This document shows positions 1 through 8,178 of a stretch of DNA of 16,908 nt, one piece after another. The DNA comes from Xanthobacteraceae bacterium (lineage in GTDB: Bacteria > Pseudomonadota > Alphaproteobacteria > Rhizobiales > Xanthobacteraceae), in assembly GCA_030039105.1 (NCBI GenBank), contig JASHQO010000340.1, positions 1-16,908 on the forward strand. The letters are read 5' to 3'. The notes beneath the pieces are model-generated. The model was not told the DNA's origin, searched no databases, and was given only the letters and a program-made list of their open reading frames with translations. Both the position numbers and the translations under genes were made by a program. Position 1 is the stretch's first letter. Every line of letters starts with the position of its first letter.

Positions 1-327
1 GCCGGCGGCGACCGCGATCGCGGCAAGCGGCCGCTGATGGGAGCGGTCGCCGCGGACAAGGCGGATCGGGTCATCGTCACCGACGACAATCCGCGCAGCG
101 AAAATGCAGCCGCGATCCGTGCCGCGATTTTGGCACAGGCGCGCGGCGCCGCCGAGATCGGCGACCGGCGCGAGGCGATCCGCACCGCCATCGCCGCATT
201 GCGCCGCGGCGACGTCCTGCTGATTGCCGGCAAGGGCCATGAAACCGGCCAAATTATCGGCGACCGGGTCATAGACTTCAGCGATCATGAGGCCGTCGCC
301 ACGGCGCTCAAGGAGCAAGCCGCATGA
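1..327 (+). CDS. murE: UDP-MurNAc-tripeptide synthetase MurE, C-terminal part
   Basis: This is the last 108 residues of the cytoplasmic ligase that adds the third stem-peptide residue to UDP-MurNAc-L-Ala-D-Glu. The reading frame is open from base 1 and stops with TGA at 325-327; the N-terminal and ATP-binding domains lie outside the window. The fragment opens with GGDRDRGKRPLMG, a hallmark of the MurE C-terminal domain. DNPR follows at bases 85-96; in characterised MurE enzymes this motif selects meso-diaminopimelate rather than lysine. A later GKGHE motif is also typical. The stop overlaps the murF start (ATGA, 324-327), which suggests translational coupling. Identity is firm; the meso-DAP specificity is inferred from the motif. 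Confidence 0.97.
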   Translation, partial: AGGDRDRGKRPLMGAVAADKADRVIVTDDNPRSENAAAIRAAILAQARGAAEIGDRREAIRTAIAALRRGDVLLIAGKGHETGQIIGDRVIDFSDHEAVATALKEQAA

Positions 328-1790
328 CGGCATTGTGGACCGTCGACGCGATGGCGACTGCGATGCGCGCCGCGCGCCAGGGCGCGCTGCCGCAATCCGT
401 CTCCGGCATTTCCATCGACAGCCGCACGATCGAGCCGGGCGAGGCGTTCTTCGCCATTCAGGGCGACAGCCGCGACGGTCATCAGTTCGTCGCCGCCGCG
501 CTCGCCGCCAAGGCCGGCCTCGCGGTCGTCGCCGTTGACCGGCGCGCGCAATTTCCCAGTGACGCGCCGCTGCTCGTCGTGCCCGACGTGCTCGGCGCTT
601 TGCGCGATCTCGCCGGTGCGGCGCGGGCACGCCTGCATGCCAAAGTGATCGGCGTCACCGGATCGGTCGGCAAGACCAGCACCAAAGAGGCGCTGCGGCT
701 CGCGCTGTCGAAGGATGGCAAGACCCACGCCTCGCTCGCTTCCTACAACAATCATTGGGGCGTGCCGCTGTCGCTGGCGCGCTGCCCGGCCGACATGCGC
801 TACGCCGCGTTCGAAATGGGCATGAACCATCCCGGCGAGATTGCGCCGCTGTCGCGCCTTGTCCGGCCCGACGTGGCGTTGATCACCACCATTGCGCCGG
901 TGCATCTGGAATTCTTCGGCTCGCTGACCGGGATCGCCGACGCCAAGGCGGAGATCTTTCTTGGGCTGCAGCCCGGCGGTGTCGCCGTGCTCAACCGCGA
1001 CATTGCGCAATTCGCCCATCTGCAGCGCCGTGCCAACGAAGCCGGCATCGCCCGCGTGGTGTCGTTCGGCGAGCACGCCAAGGCCGATGCCTGCCTGATC
1101 AAATGCGTGCTGCATCCGCGCTGCTCGACCGTGCAGGCCGACATCCTCGGCACCGAGCTCACCTACAAGATCGGCGCGCCGGGGCGGCACCTGGTGATGA
1201 ATTCGCTCGCGGTGCTGGCGATCGCGGAGCTGGTCGGCGCCGATCTGGCGATGGCGGCGCTGGCGCTCTCGGAGCTGCAGGCGATTTCCGGCCGCGGCGC
1301 ACCGATCGACCTTGATCTGCCCGGCGGCCAGGCGCTGGTCATCGACGAGAGCTACAACGCCAATCCGGCCTCGGTCGACGCCGCGCTCGCGCTGCTCGGC
1401 CAGGCGCCGGTCGGCCCGCAAGGTCGCCGCATCGCCGTGCTCGGCGACATGCTCGAGCTCGGGCCAAAGGGCAAGGCGCTGCACCGCGGCCTTGCCGCGC
1501 CGGTCGTCGCCAATGCGGTCGATCTGGTGTTCTGCTGCGGGCCGCTGATGCGTTCGCTGTGGCAGGCTCTTCCCGCCAGCCGGCGCGGCGGCTATGCAGA
1601 GGATTCCGCCGCGCTCGAAACGCAAGTGGTTCCGGCGATTCGTGCCGGCGATGTCGTCATGGTCAAAGGTTCGCTGGGCGCGCGCATGGCCCCCATCGTC
1701 AAGGCGCTGCAACGGGTCTATCCGCACCAGCCCCCACTCTTCCCTTCCCCGCATGCGGCGGGGGGTTGGGAGGGGGAAGCGTCCACATAA
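324..1790 (+). CDS. murF: UDP-MurNAc-tripeptide:D-Ala-D-Ala ligase MurF
   Basis: This cytoplasmic Mur ligase adds D-Ala-D-Ala to the UDP-MurNAc tripeptide using ATP. The 488-residue product has the P-loop GSVGKTS (Lys117), the EMGMNHPGE motif near residue 164, HLEFFGS near 194 with the likely carbamylated Lys208 (DAKAE), and DESYNANP in the C-terminal domain. The ATG at 324 overlaps the murE stop. The protein is slightly longer than usual. Its last roughly 18 residues, after KALQRVYPHQ, are Pro/Gly-rich and encoded by a palindromic C-rich/G-rich repeat (about 1731-1786), so the C-terminus looks extended by repeat insertion. The TAA stop lies just past the repeat. mraY follows 10 nt later. The identity is secure; that the tail is dispensable is inference. 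Confidence 0.97.
   Translation: MTALWTVDAMATAMRAARQGALPQSVSGISIDSRTIEPGEAFFAIQGDSRDGHQFVAAALAAKAGLAVVAVDRRAQFPSDAPLLVVPDVLGALRDLAGAARARLHAKVIGVTGSVGKTSTKEALRLALSKDGKTHASLASYNNHWGVPLSLARCPADMRYAAFEMGMNHPGEIAPLSRLVRPDVALITTIAPVHLEFFGSLTGIADAKAEIFLGLQPGGVAVLNRDIAQFAHLQRRANEAGIARVVSFGEHAKADACLIKCVLHPRCSTVQADILGTELTYKIGAPGRHLVMNSLAVLAIAELVGADLAMAALALSELQAISGRGAPIDLDLPGGQALVIDESYNANPASVDAALALLGQAPVGPQGRRIAVLGDMLELGPKGKALHRGLAAPVVANAVDLVFCCGPLMRSLWQALPASRRGGYAEDSAALETQVVPAIRAGDVVMVKGSLGARMAPIVKALQRVYPHQPPLFPSPHAAGGWEGEAST
1731..1786. repeat. Palindromic C-rich/G-rich repeat inside the murF 3' end
   Basis: A pyrimidine-rich arm (CTCTTCCCTTCCCCGC) is followed, across a short GCATGC-type centre, by a purine-rich arm (GGCGGGGGGTTGGGAGGGGG), forming an imperfect inverted repeat. 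Similar palindromes are scattered through intergenic regions of Rhizobiales genomes. Here it is read as the final codons of murF. It resembles the second arm of the element at 6626-6760. As RNA it could fold into a stem between murF and mraY; no U-tract follows, so it is not an obvious terminator. Confidence 0.6.
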
Positions 1791-1800
1791 GGTTGGTGGC

Positions 1801-2886
1801 ATGCTCTATTGGCTGGTCGAGTTTTCGGACAAGCTTTCCGTCCTCAATGTCTTCCGCTACATCACCTTCCGCACCGGCGGCTCGGTGATCACGGCGCTGC
1901 TGTTCGTCTTTTTGTTCGGCCCGCGCATCATCGACCGGCTGCGGCTGCTGCAGGGCAAGGGCCAGCCGATCCGCGCCGACGGCCCGCAATCGCACATCAT
2001 CAGCAAGGCCGGCACGCCGACCATGGGTGGGTTGATGATCCTGTCCGGCATGCTGGTCTCGACCTTGCTGTGGGCCAATCCCGCCAACCCTTATGTCTGG
2101 GTGGTGCTGTGGGTGACGCTCGGCTTCGGCCTGGTCGGCTTCTACGACGACTATCTGAAAGTGAAGAAGCAGACCCACAACGGGTTTTCGGCGCGCACCC
2201 GGCTTGGCATCGAGGCGCTGATTACCGCTGCCGCCTGCGTCGTGCTGGTCGTGCTCGGCCACCCGCCGTTTTCGACCTCGCTGGTGTTTCCGTTCTTCAA
2301 GGACCTGGTGATCAATCTCAGTTGGTTCTTCGTCGTGTTCGGTGTGTTCATCGTCGTTGGCGCCGGCAACGCGGTGAATTTGACCGACGGCCTTGACGGT
2401 CTCGCCATCGTACCGGTGATGATCGCGGCGGCGAGCTTCGGCATGATCGCCTATCTCTGCGGCAACGCCGTGTTCGCCGACTATCTGCAGATCCACTACG
2501 TCGCCGGCACCGGCGAGCTTTCGGTGTTGTGCGGCGCTGTGGTCGGCGCCGGCTTGGGCTTTCTCTGGTTCAACGCGCCGCCGGCGTCGATCTTCATGGG
2601 CGACACCGGCTCGCTGGCGCTTGGCGGCATGATTGGGACGGTCGCAGTCGCCACCAAGCATGAGATCGTGCTGGCGGTGATCGGCGGCCTGTTCGTGCTG
2701 GAAGCGGTCTCCGTCATCGTCCAGGTCGTGTCGTTCCGCCTGACCGGCAAGCGCATCTTCAAGATGGCGCCGATCCATCATCACTTCGAGCAGCTCGGCT
2801 GGACCGAGCCGCAGATCGTCATCCGCTTCTGGATCGTCTCGGTGGTGCTGGCGCTGGCGGGGCTGTCGACCTTGAAGTTGAGATAG
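1801..2886 (+). CDS. mraY: Phospho-MurNAc-pentapeptide translocase MraY
   Basis: MraY is the integral inner-membrane enzyme that transfers phospho-MurNAc-pentapeptide from UDP to undecaprenyl phosphate, giving lipid I. The 361-residue protein matches the family length and is strongly hydrophobic with about ten membrane segments. Diagnostic motifs are present: the Asp pair Asp116/Asp117 in YDDYLK, NLTDGLDG near 193, FMGDTGS with Asp267, and the His triplet 326-328 in IHHHFEQLG. The ATG at 1801 is chosen because it gives the canonical N-terminus (MLYWL...). Its Shine-Dalgarno is weak, TAAGG overlapping the murF stop. The gene ends with TAG, and murD begins 3 nt later in the same reading frame. 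Confidence 0.98.
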   Translation: MLYWLVEFSDKLSVLNVFRYITFRTGGSVITALLFVFLFGPRIIDRLRLLQGKGQPIRADGPQSHIISKAGTPTMGGLMILSGMLVSTLLWANPANPYVWVVLWVTLGFGLVGFYDDYLKVKKQTHNGFSARTRLGIEALITAAACVVLVVLGHPPFSTSLVFPFFKDLVINLSWFFVVFGVFIVVGAGNAVNLTDGLDGLAIVPVMIAAASFGMIAYLCGNAVFADYLQIHYVAGTGELSVLCGAVVGAGLGFLWFNAPPASIFMGDTGSLALGGMIGTVAVATKHEIVLAVIGGLFVLEAVSVIVQVVSFRLTGKRIFKMAPIHHHFEQLGWTEPQIVIRFWIVSVVLALAGLSTLKLR

Positions 2887-2889
2887 CGC

Positions 2890-4293
2890 GTGATTCCGGT
2901 CACGACCTTCGCGGGCAAAAGGGTCGCCGTGTTCGGTCTGGGCGGCTCGGGGCTGGTCGGCGCCGGCGCGCTCCTGGCCGGCGGTGCCGCCGTCGTCGGC
3001 TTCGACGACAACGCGCAGAGCATCGCCAAGGCGAATGCCGCCGGCATTGCCACCGCCGATTTGCGCAACGCCGACTGGTCCGGATTTGCCGCCCTGGTGC
3101 TGGCGCCTGGCGTGCCGCTGACCCATCCGGAGCCGCATTGGACGGTCGAGCTTGCGCGCAAGGCCGGCGTCCCGGTGATCGGCGACATCGAGCTGTTCTG
3201 CCGCGAGCGGCAAAAGCGTGCGCCGGGCGCGCCGTTCGTGGCCATCACCGGCACCAACGGCAAGTCGACCACCGCGGCTTTGGTGGCGCATCTCGCGGCA
3301 TCCGCCGGCCTCGACGCGCAACTCGGCGGCAATATCGGCACCGCGATCCTGTCGCTGCAGCCGCCGCAAGCGGGACGCGTCCACGTCATCGAATGCTCGT
3401 CCTACCAGATCGACCTTGCGCCGTCGCTCGATCCGTCGGTCGGCATTTTGATCAATCTCAGCGAGGACCATCTCGACCGCCACGGCACGATGGCGCATTA
3501 CGCCGAAGTGAAGGAGCGCCTCGTCGCCGGCGTGCCGGGCGACGGCACCGCCGTCGTCGGCGTCGATGACGCGTGGTGCCGGACGATCGCCGACCGGCTC
3601 GAACGGGCGGGCAAACGCGTCGTCCGCATTTCGGTGCGGCATGAGTTGCGCGACGGCATCTACGTCGTCGGGCGGCGCATCATGCGTGCGACGCCCGCTG
3701 GCGCAATGCCGGTCGTCGCGCTTGGCGGCATCGGCTCACTACGCGGTCAGCACAATGCGCAGAACGCCGCTTGCGCGACGGCCGCGGCATTGGCGCTTGG
3801 GCTCGACGCCGAGGCGATCCAGGCCGGTTTGCGTTCGTTCCCCGGGCTCGCCCACCGCATGGAGCAGCTCGGCCGCCGCGGCGCTGTGCTCTATGTCAAC
3901 GATTCCAAGGCTACCAACGCGGATTCGGCCGCGCAGGCGCTGGCCTGCTTCGGCGATATTTTCTGGATCGCGGGCGGCAAGCCGAAAACCGGCGGCATCG
4001 AGTCGTTGCGGGGTTTCTTTCCCCGCATCCGCAAGGCCTATCTGATCGGCGAGGCAGCGGAAGAATTCGCCGCGACGCTCGGATCGGCCGTGCCTCACGA
4101 GATTGACGGCACGCTCGACAAGGCGCTGGCCGCGGCCGCGTGCGACGCCGCCGCCGCGACGGCAGCCGAGCCCGTGGTGCTGCTGTCGCCGGCCTGCGCC
4201 TCATTCGACCAGTACCGCAATTTCGAAGTCCGCGGCGACGCGTTCCGAGAACTGGTGCGGGCGCTGCCGGGGCTGGTGCCGGCCGATTCTTAA
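2890..4293 (+). CDS. murD: UDP-MurNAc-L-alanine:D-glutamate ligase MurD
   Basis: This cytoplasmic ligase adds D-glutamate to UDP-MurNAc-L-Ala. The 467-residue product has an N-terminal nucleotide-fold glycine motif (FGLGGSG, about 15-21), the P-loop GTNGKST (Lys125), LSEDHLDRHG near 190 followed by Lys208 (YAEVKERL), the probable carbamylated lysine, and NDSKATN in the C-terminal domain. The length is usual for alphaproteobacteria. The start is GTG at 2890, three bases after the mraY TAG and in the same frame. No strong Shine-Dalgarno is visible, so termination-reinitiation from mraY is likely (inference). The stop is TAA at 4291-4293, within a small GATT-CTT-AATC dyad. Confidence 0.97.
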   Translation: MIPVTTFAGKRVAVFGLGGSGLVGAGALLAGGAAVVGFDDNAQSIAKANAAGIATADLRNADWSGFAALVLAPGVPLTHPEPHWTVELARKAGVPVIGDIELFCRERQKRAPGAPFVAITGTNGKSTTAALVAHLAASAGLDAQLGGNIGTAILSLQPPQAGRVHVIECSSYQIDLAPSLDPSVGILINLSEDHLDRHGTMAHYAEVKERLVAGVPGDGTAVVGVDDAWCRTIADRLERAGKRVVRISVRHELRDGIYVVGRRIMRATPAGAMPVVALGGIGSLRGQHNAQNAACATAAALALGLDAEAIQAGLRSFPGLAHRMEQLGRRGAVLYVNDSKATNADSAAQALACFGDIFWIAGGKPKTGGIESLRGFFPRIRKAYLIGEAAEEFAATLGSAVPHEIDGTLDKALAAAACDAAAATAAEPVVLLSPACASFDQYRNFEVRGDAFRELVRALPGLVPADS

Positions 4294-4349
4294 TCCCCCT
4301 TAAACTATCTCGGTGCCACCACTAGGCGGGGACCTCCTGGGGGACGCCG

Positions 4350-5501
4350 ATGGCCTCGCGCGCGCAACCGACGCCGTTTTCCGAGTGGTGGTGGACGGTC
4401 GACCGGCTCACCTTGGCGGCGCTGGCGGCGCTGATGCTTGGCGGCATCATTTTGTGCCTGGCGGCAAGCCCGCCGGTGGCGGCGCGCATCGGGCTCGACC
4501 CGTTTCACTTCGTCAATCGCCAGGTGCTGTTTCTCATTCCCGCCGCCATCGTCCTGATCGTGACGTCGTTCCTGTCGCCGCACGACATTCGCAAAGTCTC
4601 ACTCGTCGTTTTCATTGTCAGCCTCGCGCTGGTGGCGGTCACGCCGTATTTCGGCGCCGAGATCAAAGGCGCGAGGCGCTGGCTGGTGATCCTGGGCATG
4701 AACATCCAGCCGTCGGAATTTCTCAAACCGGCCTTCGTGGTGCTGATCGCCTGGCTGTTCGGCGAATCGGCGAAGCGGCCGGAAATGCCGGCCAACACCT
4801 TTGCCTTGATGCTGCTGATCGTCGTCGTGACGCTGCTCGTGATGCAGCCTGACTTCGGCCAGACCATGCTGCTGGCGCTGGTGTGGGGCGCGTTGTTCTA
4901 TATGGCCGGCATGCGGCTGATCTGGGTGGCCGGCCTTGCCGCTACTGCCGGCGTCGGGCTGACCGTCGCCTTCTTCACCGTTCCCCACGTCGCGCAGCGC
5001 ATCAACCGCTTCATCGATCCGGCGTCCGGCGACACCTTCAACATCGACATCGCCACGGAATCGTTCATCCGCGGCGGCTGGTTCGGCCGCGGTCCGGGCG
5101 AGGGCACTATCAAACGCATCCTGCCCGAGGGCCATACCGATTTCGTCTTCGCCGTGGCGGCGGAGGAATTTGGCGTCGTGCTCTGCCTCATTCTGGTCGC
5201 GCTGTTCGCGTTCATCGTGATCCGGGCGCTGACCAAGGCGATGCGCACGGAGGATCCGTTCATCCGTTTCGCCGCCGCGGGGCTGGCGATCCTGTTCGGC
5301 CTGCAATCGACCATCAACATGGCGGTCAACCTGCACCTCATTCCAGCCAAGGGCATGACCTTGCCGTTCATTTCCTACGGCGGCTCGTCGCTGATCTCGC
5401 TGGCCTACGGCATGGGCATGCTGGTGGCGCTGACGCGCGAGCGGCCGCGGGCCGTGCTGCCCGGCGTAATGGTGCTGGCCCCGAGCGGGAGCACGGCCTG
5501 A
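4350..5501 (+). CDS. ftsW: Septal peptidoglycan glycosyltransferase FtsW (SEDS family)
   Basis: FtsW is the inner-membrane SEDS glycosyltransferase that polymerises lipid II at the septum together with FtsI. The 383-residue protein starts with a short cytoplasmic stretch rich in Trp (EWWW) and then has about ten hydrophobic segments. SEDS signatures are GARRWL near 108, QPSEFLK at 120-126, LPEGHTDF with Asp264 matching the essential aspartate of FtsW/RodA proteins, and PAKGMTLPFISYGGSS at 332-347. The ATG at 4350 is preceded by a GGGGGA Shine-Dalgarno about 6 nt upstream. The 56-bp gap from murD is the longest between genes in this part of the operon before murC. The TGA stop shares one base with the murG ATG. 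Confidence 0.97.
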   Translation: MASRAQPTPFSEWWWTVDRLTLAALAALMLGGIILCLAASPPVAARIGLDPFHFVNRQVLFLIPAAIVLIVTSFLSPHDIRKVSLVVFIVSLALVAVTPYFGAEIKGARRWLVILGMNIQPSEFLKPAFVVLIAWLFGESAKRPEMPANTFALMLLIVVVTLLVMQPDFGQTMLLALVWGALFYMAGMRLIWVAGLAATAGVGLTVAFFTVPHVAQRINRFIDPASGDTFNIDIATESFIRGGWFGRGPGEGTIKRILPEGHTDFVFAVAAEEFGVVLCLILVALFAFIVIRALTKAMRTEDPFIRFAAAGLAILFGLQSTINMAVNLHLIPAKGMTLPFISYGGSSLISLAYGMGMLVALTRERPRAVLPGVMVLAPSGSTA

Positions 5502-6622
5502 TGGTCGAGCCGGGCCGGGCGTCGGTGGCGCCGGTGCTGGTGGCGGCCGGAGGCACGGGCGGTCATTTGTTCCCGGCCGAGGCGCTGGCGGCGGCGCTGA
5601 GCAAGCGCGGCGTGCCGGTTCATCTCGTCACCGATCGCCGCGCCGAGCGCTACGGCGCCGCCTTCTCCGAGCAAACCATCCACGTGGTCGCCAGCGCCAC
5701 GCTGGCGTCGCGCAGTCCGATGGTGCTCGTCAAAGCCGCCGCAACGCTCGGCCGCGGCTATTTTCAGGCCCGCGCGCTGTTGGCGCGGCTGAAGCCCGCG
5801 GCGGTGGTCGGCTTCGGCGGCTATCCCACTGTGCCGCCGCTCCTGGCCGCGGCCTGGGCTCACGTGCCAAGCATCATCCACGACGCCAACGCCGTCATCG
5901 GCCGCGCCAACCGGTTCCTGGCGCCGCGGGTCACGGCCATCGCCACGACGTTCCCCGATATGTTCGCTCAGCGCCCGGACCTGGCCGCCAAGGCTACGCT
6001 CACCGGCAATCCGGTCCGACCCGCCGTCGTCGCCGCTGCAGCCGCGCCTTATCCGGCGCTCGCCGATCCGCTACGGCTCCTGGTCTTCGGCGGCAGCCAG
6101 GGCGCGCGCGTCATGGCCGATATCGTTCCCGCTGCCATCGGCCTTGTCGACGCCGACTTGCGGGCACGGCTCGCAATTGTTCAGCAGGCCCGCGACGAGG
6201 ATTTGCGCCGGGTCCGCGCCGCCTACGCCAAGCTCGGCGTGAACGCCGAGACCGCGACGTTCTTCGCCGATCTGCCGGCCCGTATCGCGGCGAGCCATCT
6301 GATCGTGTCGCGCTCGGGGGCCTCGACCGTTGCGGAACTCGCCGCCATCGGCCGTCCCGCTATCCTGGTGCCGCTGCCCCATGCCCTGGACCAGGACCAG
6401 TTCGCCAATGCCGGCGTGCTCGAAGCGGCCGGCGGCGCCATCCGGCTGACCCAGGACGCCTTTTCGCCGCGCCGGCTCGCCGCCGAGATTTCTGTCCTGG
6501 CTGCGGCGCTGTCCCGGCTGACCGCCATGGCGGCGGCGGCCAAATCGGTCGGTCGCCTCGATGCTGCCGGCCGGCTCGCCGATCTGGTCCTGAAGGTGGC
6601 GGGGACGAGCGCAAACCAATAG
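5501..6622 (+). CDS. murG: Lipid II synthase: undecaprenyl-PP-MurNAc-pentapeptide GlcNAc transferase MurG
   Basis: MurG transfers GlcNAc from UDP-GlcNAc to lipid I on the cytoplasmic face of the inner membrane, giving lipid II. The 373-residue GT-B enzyme has the N-terminal glycine loop GGTGGH (17-22), a VGFGGYPT segment near 105, a second glycine loop FGGSQGA that begins the C-terminal domain, and SRSGASTVAEL plus the ALDQDQ nucleotide-sugar-binding stretch. The usual HEQN-type motif reads HDANAVIGRAN here, a substitution in the acceptor-side region that may simply be lineage-specific. Translation starts at the ATG in TGATG, overlapping the ftsW stop by one base, so coupling is likely. The gene is followed by a 140-bp repeat-containing gap. 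Confidence 0.97.
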   Translation: MVEPGRASVAPVLVAAGGTGGHLFPAEALAAALSKRGVPVHLVTDRRAERYGAAFSEQTIHVVASATLASRSPMVLVKAAATLGRGYFQARALLARLKPAAVVGFGGYPTVPPLLAAAWAHVPSIIHDANAVIGRANRFLAPRVTAIATTFPDMFAQRPDLAAKATLTGNPVRPAVVAAAAAPYPALADPLRLLVFGGSQGARVMADIVPAAIGLVDADLRARLAIVQQARDEDLRRVRAAYAKLGVNAETATFFADLPARIAASHLIVSRSGASTVAELAAIGRPAILVPLPHALDQDQFANAGVLEAAGGAIRLTQDAFSPRRLAAEISVLAAALSRLTAMAAAAKSVGRLDAAGRLADLVLKVAGTSANQ

Positions 6623-6625
6623 AAT

Positions 6626-6760
6626 TTGCCCTTCTCCCTGTGGGGGAGGCTAGGGTGGGGGTCGGGAGGTGGTTCGCAGGCATCGACGTTAGTGCCGACC
6701 CTGACGAGCCCATCCCTATCCCTCCCACAAGCGGCGGGGGCAAAGAGAGGCTGGGAGCCC
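6626..6760. repeat. Imperfect inverted-repeat element between murG and murC
   Basis: The murG-murC gap (6623-6762) is almost entirely this element. The arm at 6639-6660 (TGTGGGGGAGGCTAGGGTGG...) is nearly the reverse complement of 6709-6729 (CCCATCCCTATCCCTCCCACA). They are separated by about 48 nt, and the outer ends CTCCC/GGGAG add short local hairpins. The right arm resembles the repeat in the murF 3' end. Such two-armed palindromes are typical Rhizobiales dispersed repeats. The murC Shine-Dalgarno candidates (GAGAGG at 6745, GGGAG at 6753) fall inside its right edge. No convincing promoter or U-tract is visible. Confidence 0.65.
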
Positions 6761-6762
6761 TT

Positions 6763-8166
6763 ATGAAACTGCCGCGCGACATCGGGCCGGTGCATTTCAT
6801 CGGCATCGGCGGTATCGGCATGAGCGGCATCGCCGAGGTCATGGTGAATCTCGGTTACACGGTGCAGGGCTCCGACCAGGCCGAGAGCGCCAACGTCAAG
6901 CGGCTGCGCGACAAGGGCGTGAAGATCATCACCGGGCATTCGGCCGCCAATCTTACCGGCGTCAAGGTCGTGGTGGTGTCCTCGGCCATCAGGCCCGACA
7001 ATCCCGAGCTTGCAGCGGCGCGCGCGGAGCGGCTGCCGGTGGTGCGCCGCGCCGAGATGCTGGCCGAGCTGATGCGGCTGAAAAGCTGCGTCGCCATTGC
7101 CGGCACGCACGGCAAGACCACCACCACTTCGATGGTGGCGGCGCTGCTCGACGCCGACGGCTTCGATCCGACGGTGATCAACGGCGGCATCATCAACGCC
7201 TACGGCACCAACGCGCGGCTGGGCGCCGGCGAATGGATGGTGGTCGAGGCCGACGAGTCCGACGGCACCTTCCTCAAGCTGCCGGCCGATATCGCCATCG
7301 TCACCAATATCGACCCCGAGCATCTCGATCACTTCAAGACCTTCGAGGCGGTGCAGGATGCGTTCCGCGCCTTCGTCGAGAACGTGCCGTTCTACGGCTT
7401 CTCGGTGATGTGCACCGACCATCCGGTGGTCCAGAGCCTGGTCGGCCGCATCGAGGATCACCGTCTGGTCACTTACGGCGAAAACCCACAAGCCGACGTG
7501 CGCCTGACCGAGGTGTCGCACGCCGGCGGCACCTCGCTGTTCACCGTCCTGTTCCGCGACCGCGCCGGACATTTTCTGCATGAGATCAAGAACGTCGCGC
7601 TGCCGATGCCGGGACGGCACAACGCGCTCAATGCCACGGCGGCGATCGCGGTGGCCCACGAGCTCGGCATCGGCGACGACGTGATCCGCAACGCGCTCGC
7701 CAAGTTTGGCGGCGTGCGGCGGCGCTTCACCCGGACCGGCACCTGGAATGGCGTCGCCATCATCGACGACTATGGCCACCATCCGGTGGAGATCGCCGCC
7801 GTGCTGCGGGCGGCGCGCGAATCGACCAAGGGCCAGGTCATCGCCGTGATGCAGCCGCATCGCTACACGCGGCTCGCCGCGTTGTTCGATCAGTTCTGCA
7901 CCTGCTTCAACGATGCCGACGCCGTCATCGTGGCGCCGATCTACTCGGCCGGCGAGCCGCCGATCGATGGCATCGATCGCGACTCGCTGGTGCAGGGCCT
8001 GCGCAAGAACGGCCACCGCCAGGTCTTTGCCCTGGACACGCCGGACCGGCTGCATCTTTTGGTCTCCGGCATGGCGAAGCCGGGCGACTACGTGGTGTGC
8101 CTCGGCGCCGGCTCGATCACGCAATGGGCCTACGCCTTGCCCGGGGAATTGGCGGCGGCGACCTGA
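6763..8166 (+). CDS. murC: UDP-N-acetylmuramate:L-alanine ligase MurC
   Basis: MurC starts the stem peptide by ligating L-Ala to UDP-MurNAc in the cytoplasm. The frame is open upstream to a GTG at 6640, but that extension would translate the repeat. The ATG at 6763 gives MKLPRDIGPVHFIGIGGIGM, the standard MurC N-terminus, a 467-residue product of normal length, and Shine-Dalgarno-like GGGAG 5 nt upstream. Motifs: the UDP-binding glycine loop GIGGIGMSG (14-22), the P-loop GTHGKTT (Lys118), VEADESDGTF, NIDPEHLDHF, and DDYGHHPVEI with MQPHRYTR in the C-terminal domain. The gene stops 12 nt before a glutamine amidotransferase gene, instead of running directly into murB. Confidence 0.97.
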   Translation: MKLPRDIGPVHFIGIGGIGMSGIAEVMVNLGYTVQGSDQAESANVKRLRDKGVKIITGHSAANLTGVKVVVVSSAIRPDNPELAAARAERLPVVRRAEMLAELMRLKSCVAIAGTHGKTTTTSMVAALLDADGFDPTVINGGIINAYGTNARLGAGEWMVVEADESDGTFLKLPADIAIVTNIDPEHLDHFKTFEAVQDAFRAFVENVPFYGFSVMCTDHPVVQSLVGRIEDHRLVTYGENPQADVRLTEVSHAGGTSLFTVLFRDRAGHFLHEIKNVALPMPGRHNALNATAAIAVAHELGIGDDVIRNALAKFGGVRRRFTRTGTWNGVAIIDDYGHHPVEIAAVLRAARESTKGQVIAVMQPHRYTRLAALFDQFCTCFNDADAVIVAPIYSAGEPPIDGIDRDSLVQGLRKNGHRQVFALDTPDRLHLLVSGMAKPGDYVVCLGAGSITQWAYALPGELAAAT

Positions 8167-8178
8167 TACTATTCCTCG

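Noticed and set aside
285..1802. 505-codon - strand open frame opposite murF.
   Set aside because: It mirrors the murF codon pattern and shows no conserved motif or plausible start context.
1699..3642. Long - strand open frame (647 codons) opposite mraY and murD.
   Set aside because: It has shadow-type composition dominated by Arg, Asp, His and Gln, and it spans two essential genes on the other strand; no motif supports it.
6640..6762. N-terminal extension of MurC from an upstream GTG at 6640.
   Set aside because: The extra 41 residues would translate the inverted repeat; the ATG at 6763 gives the conserved MurC N-terminus and a normal length.
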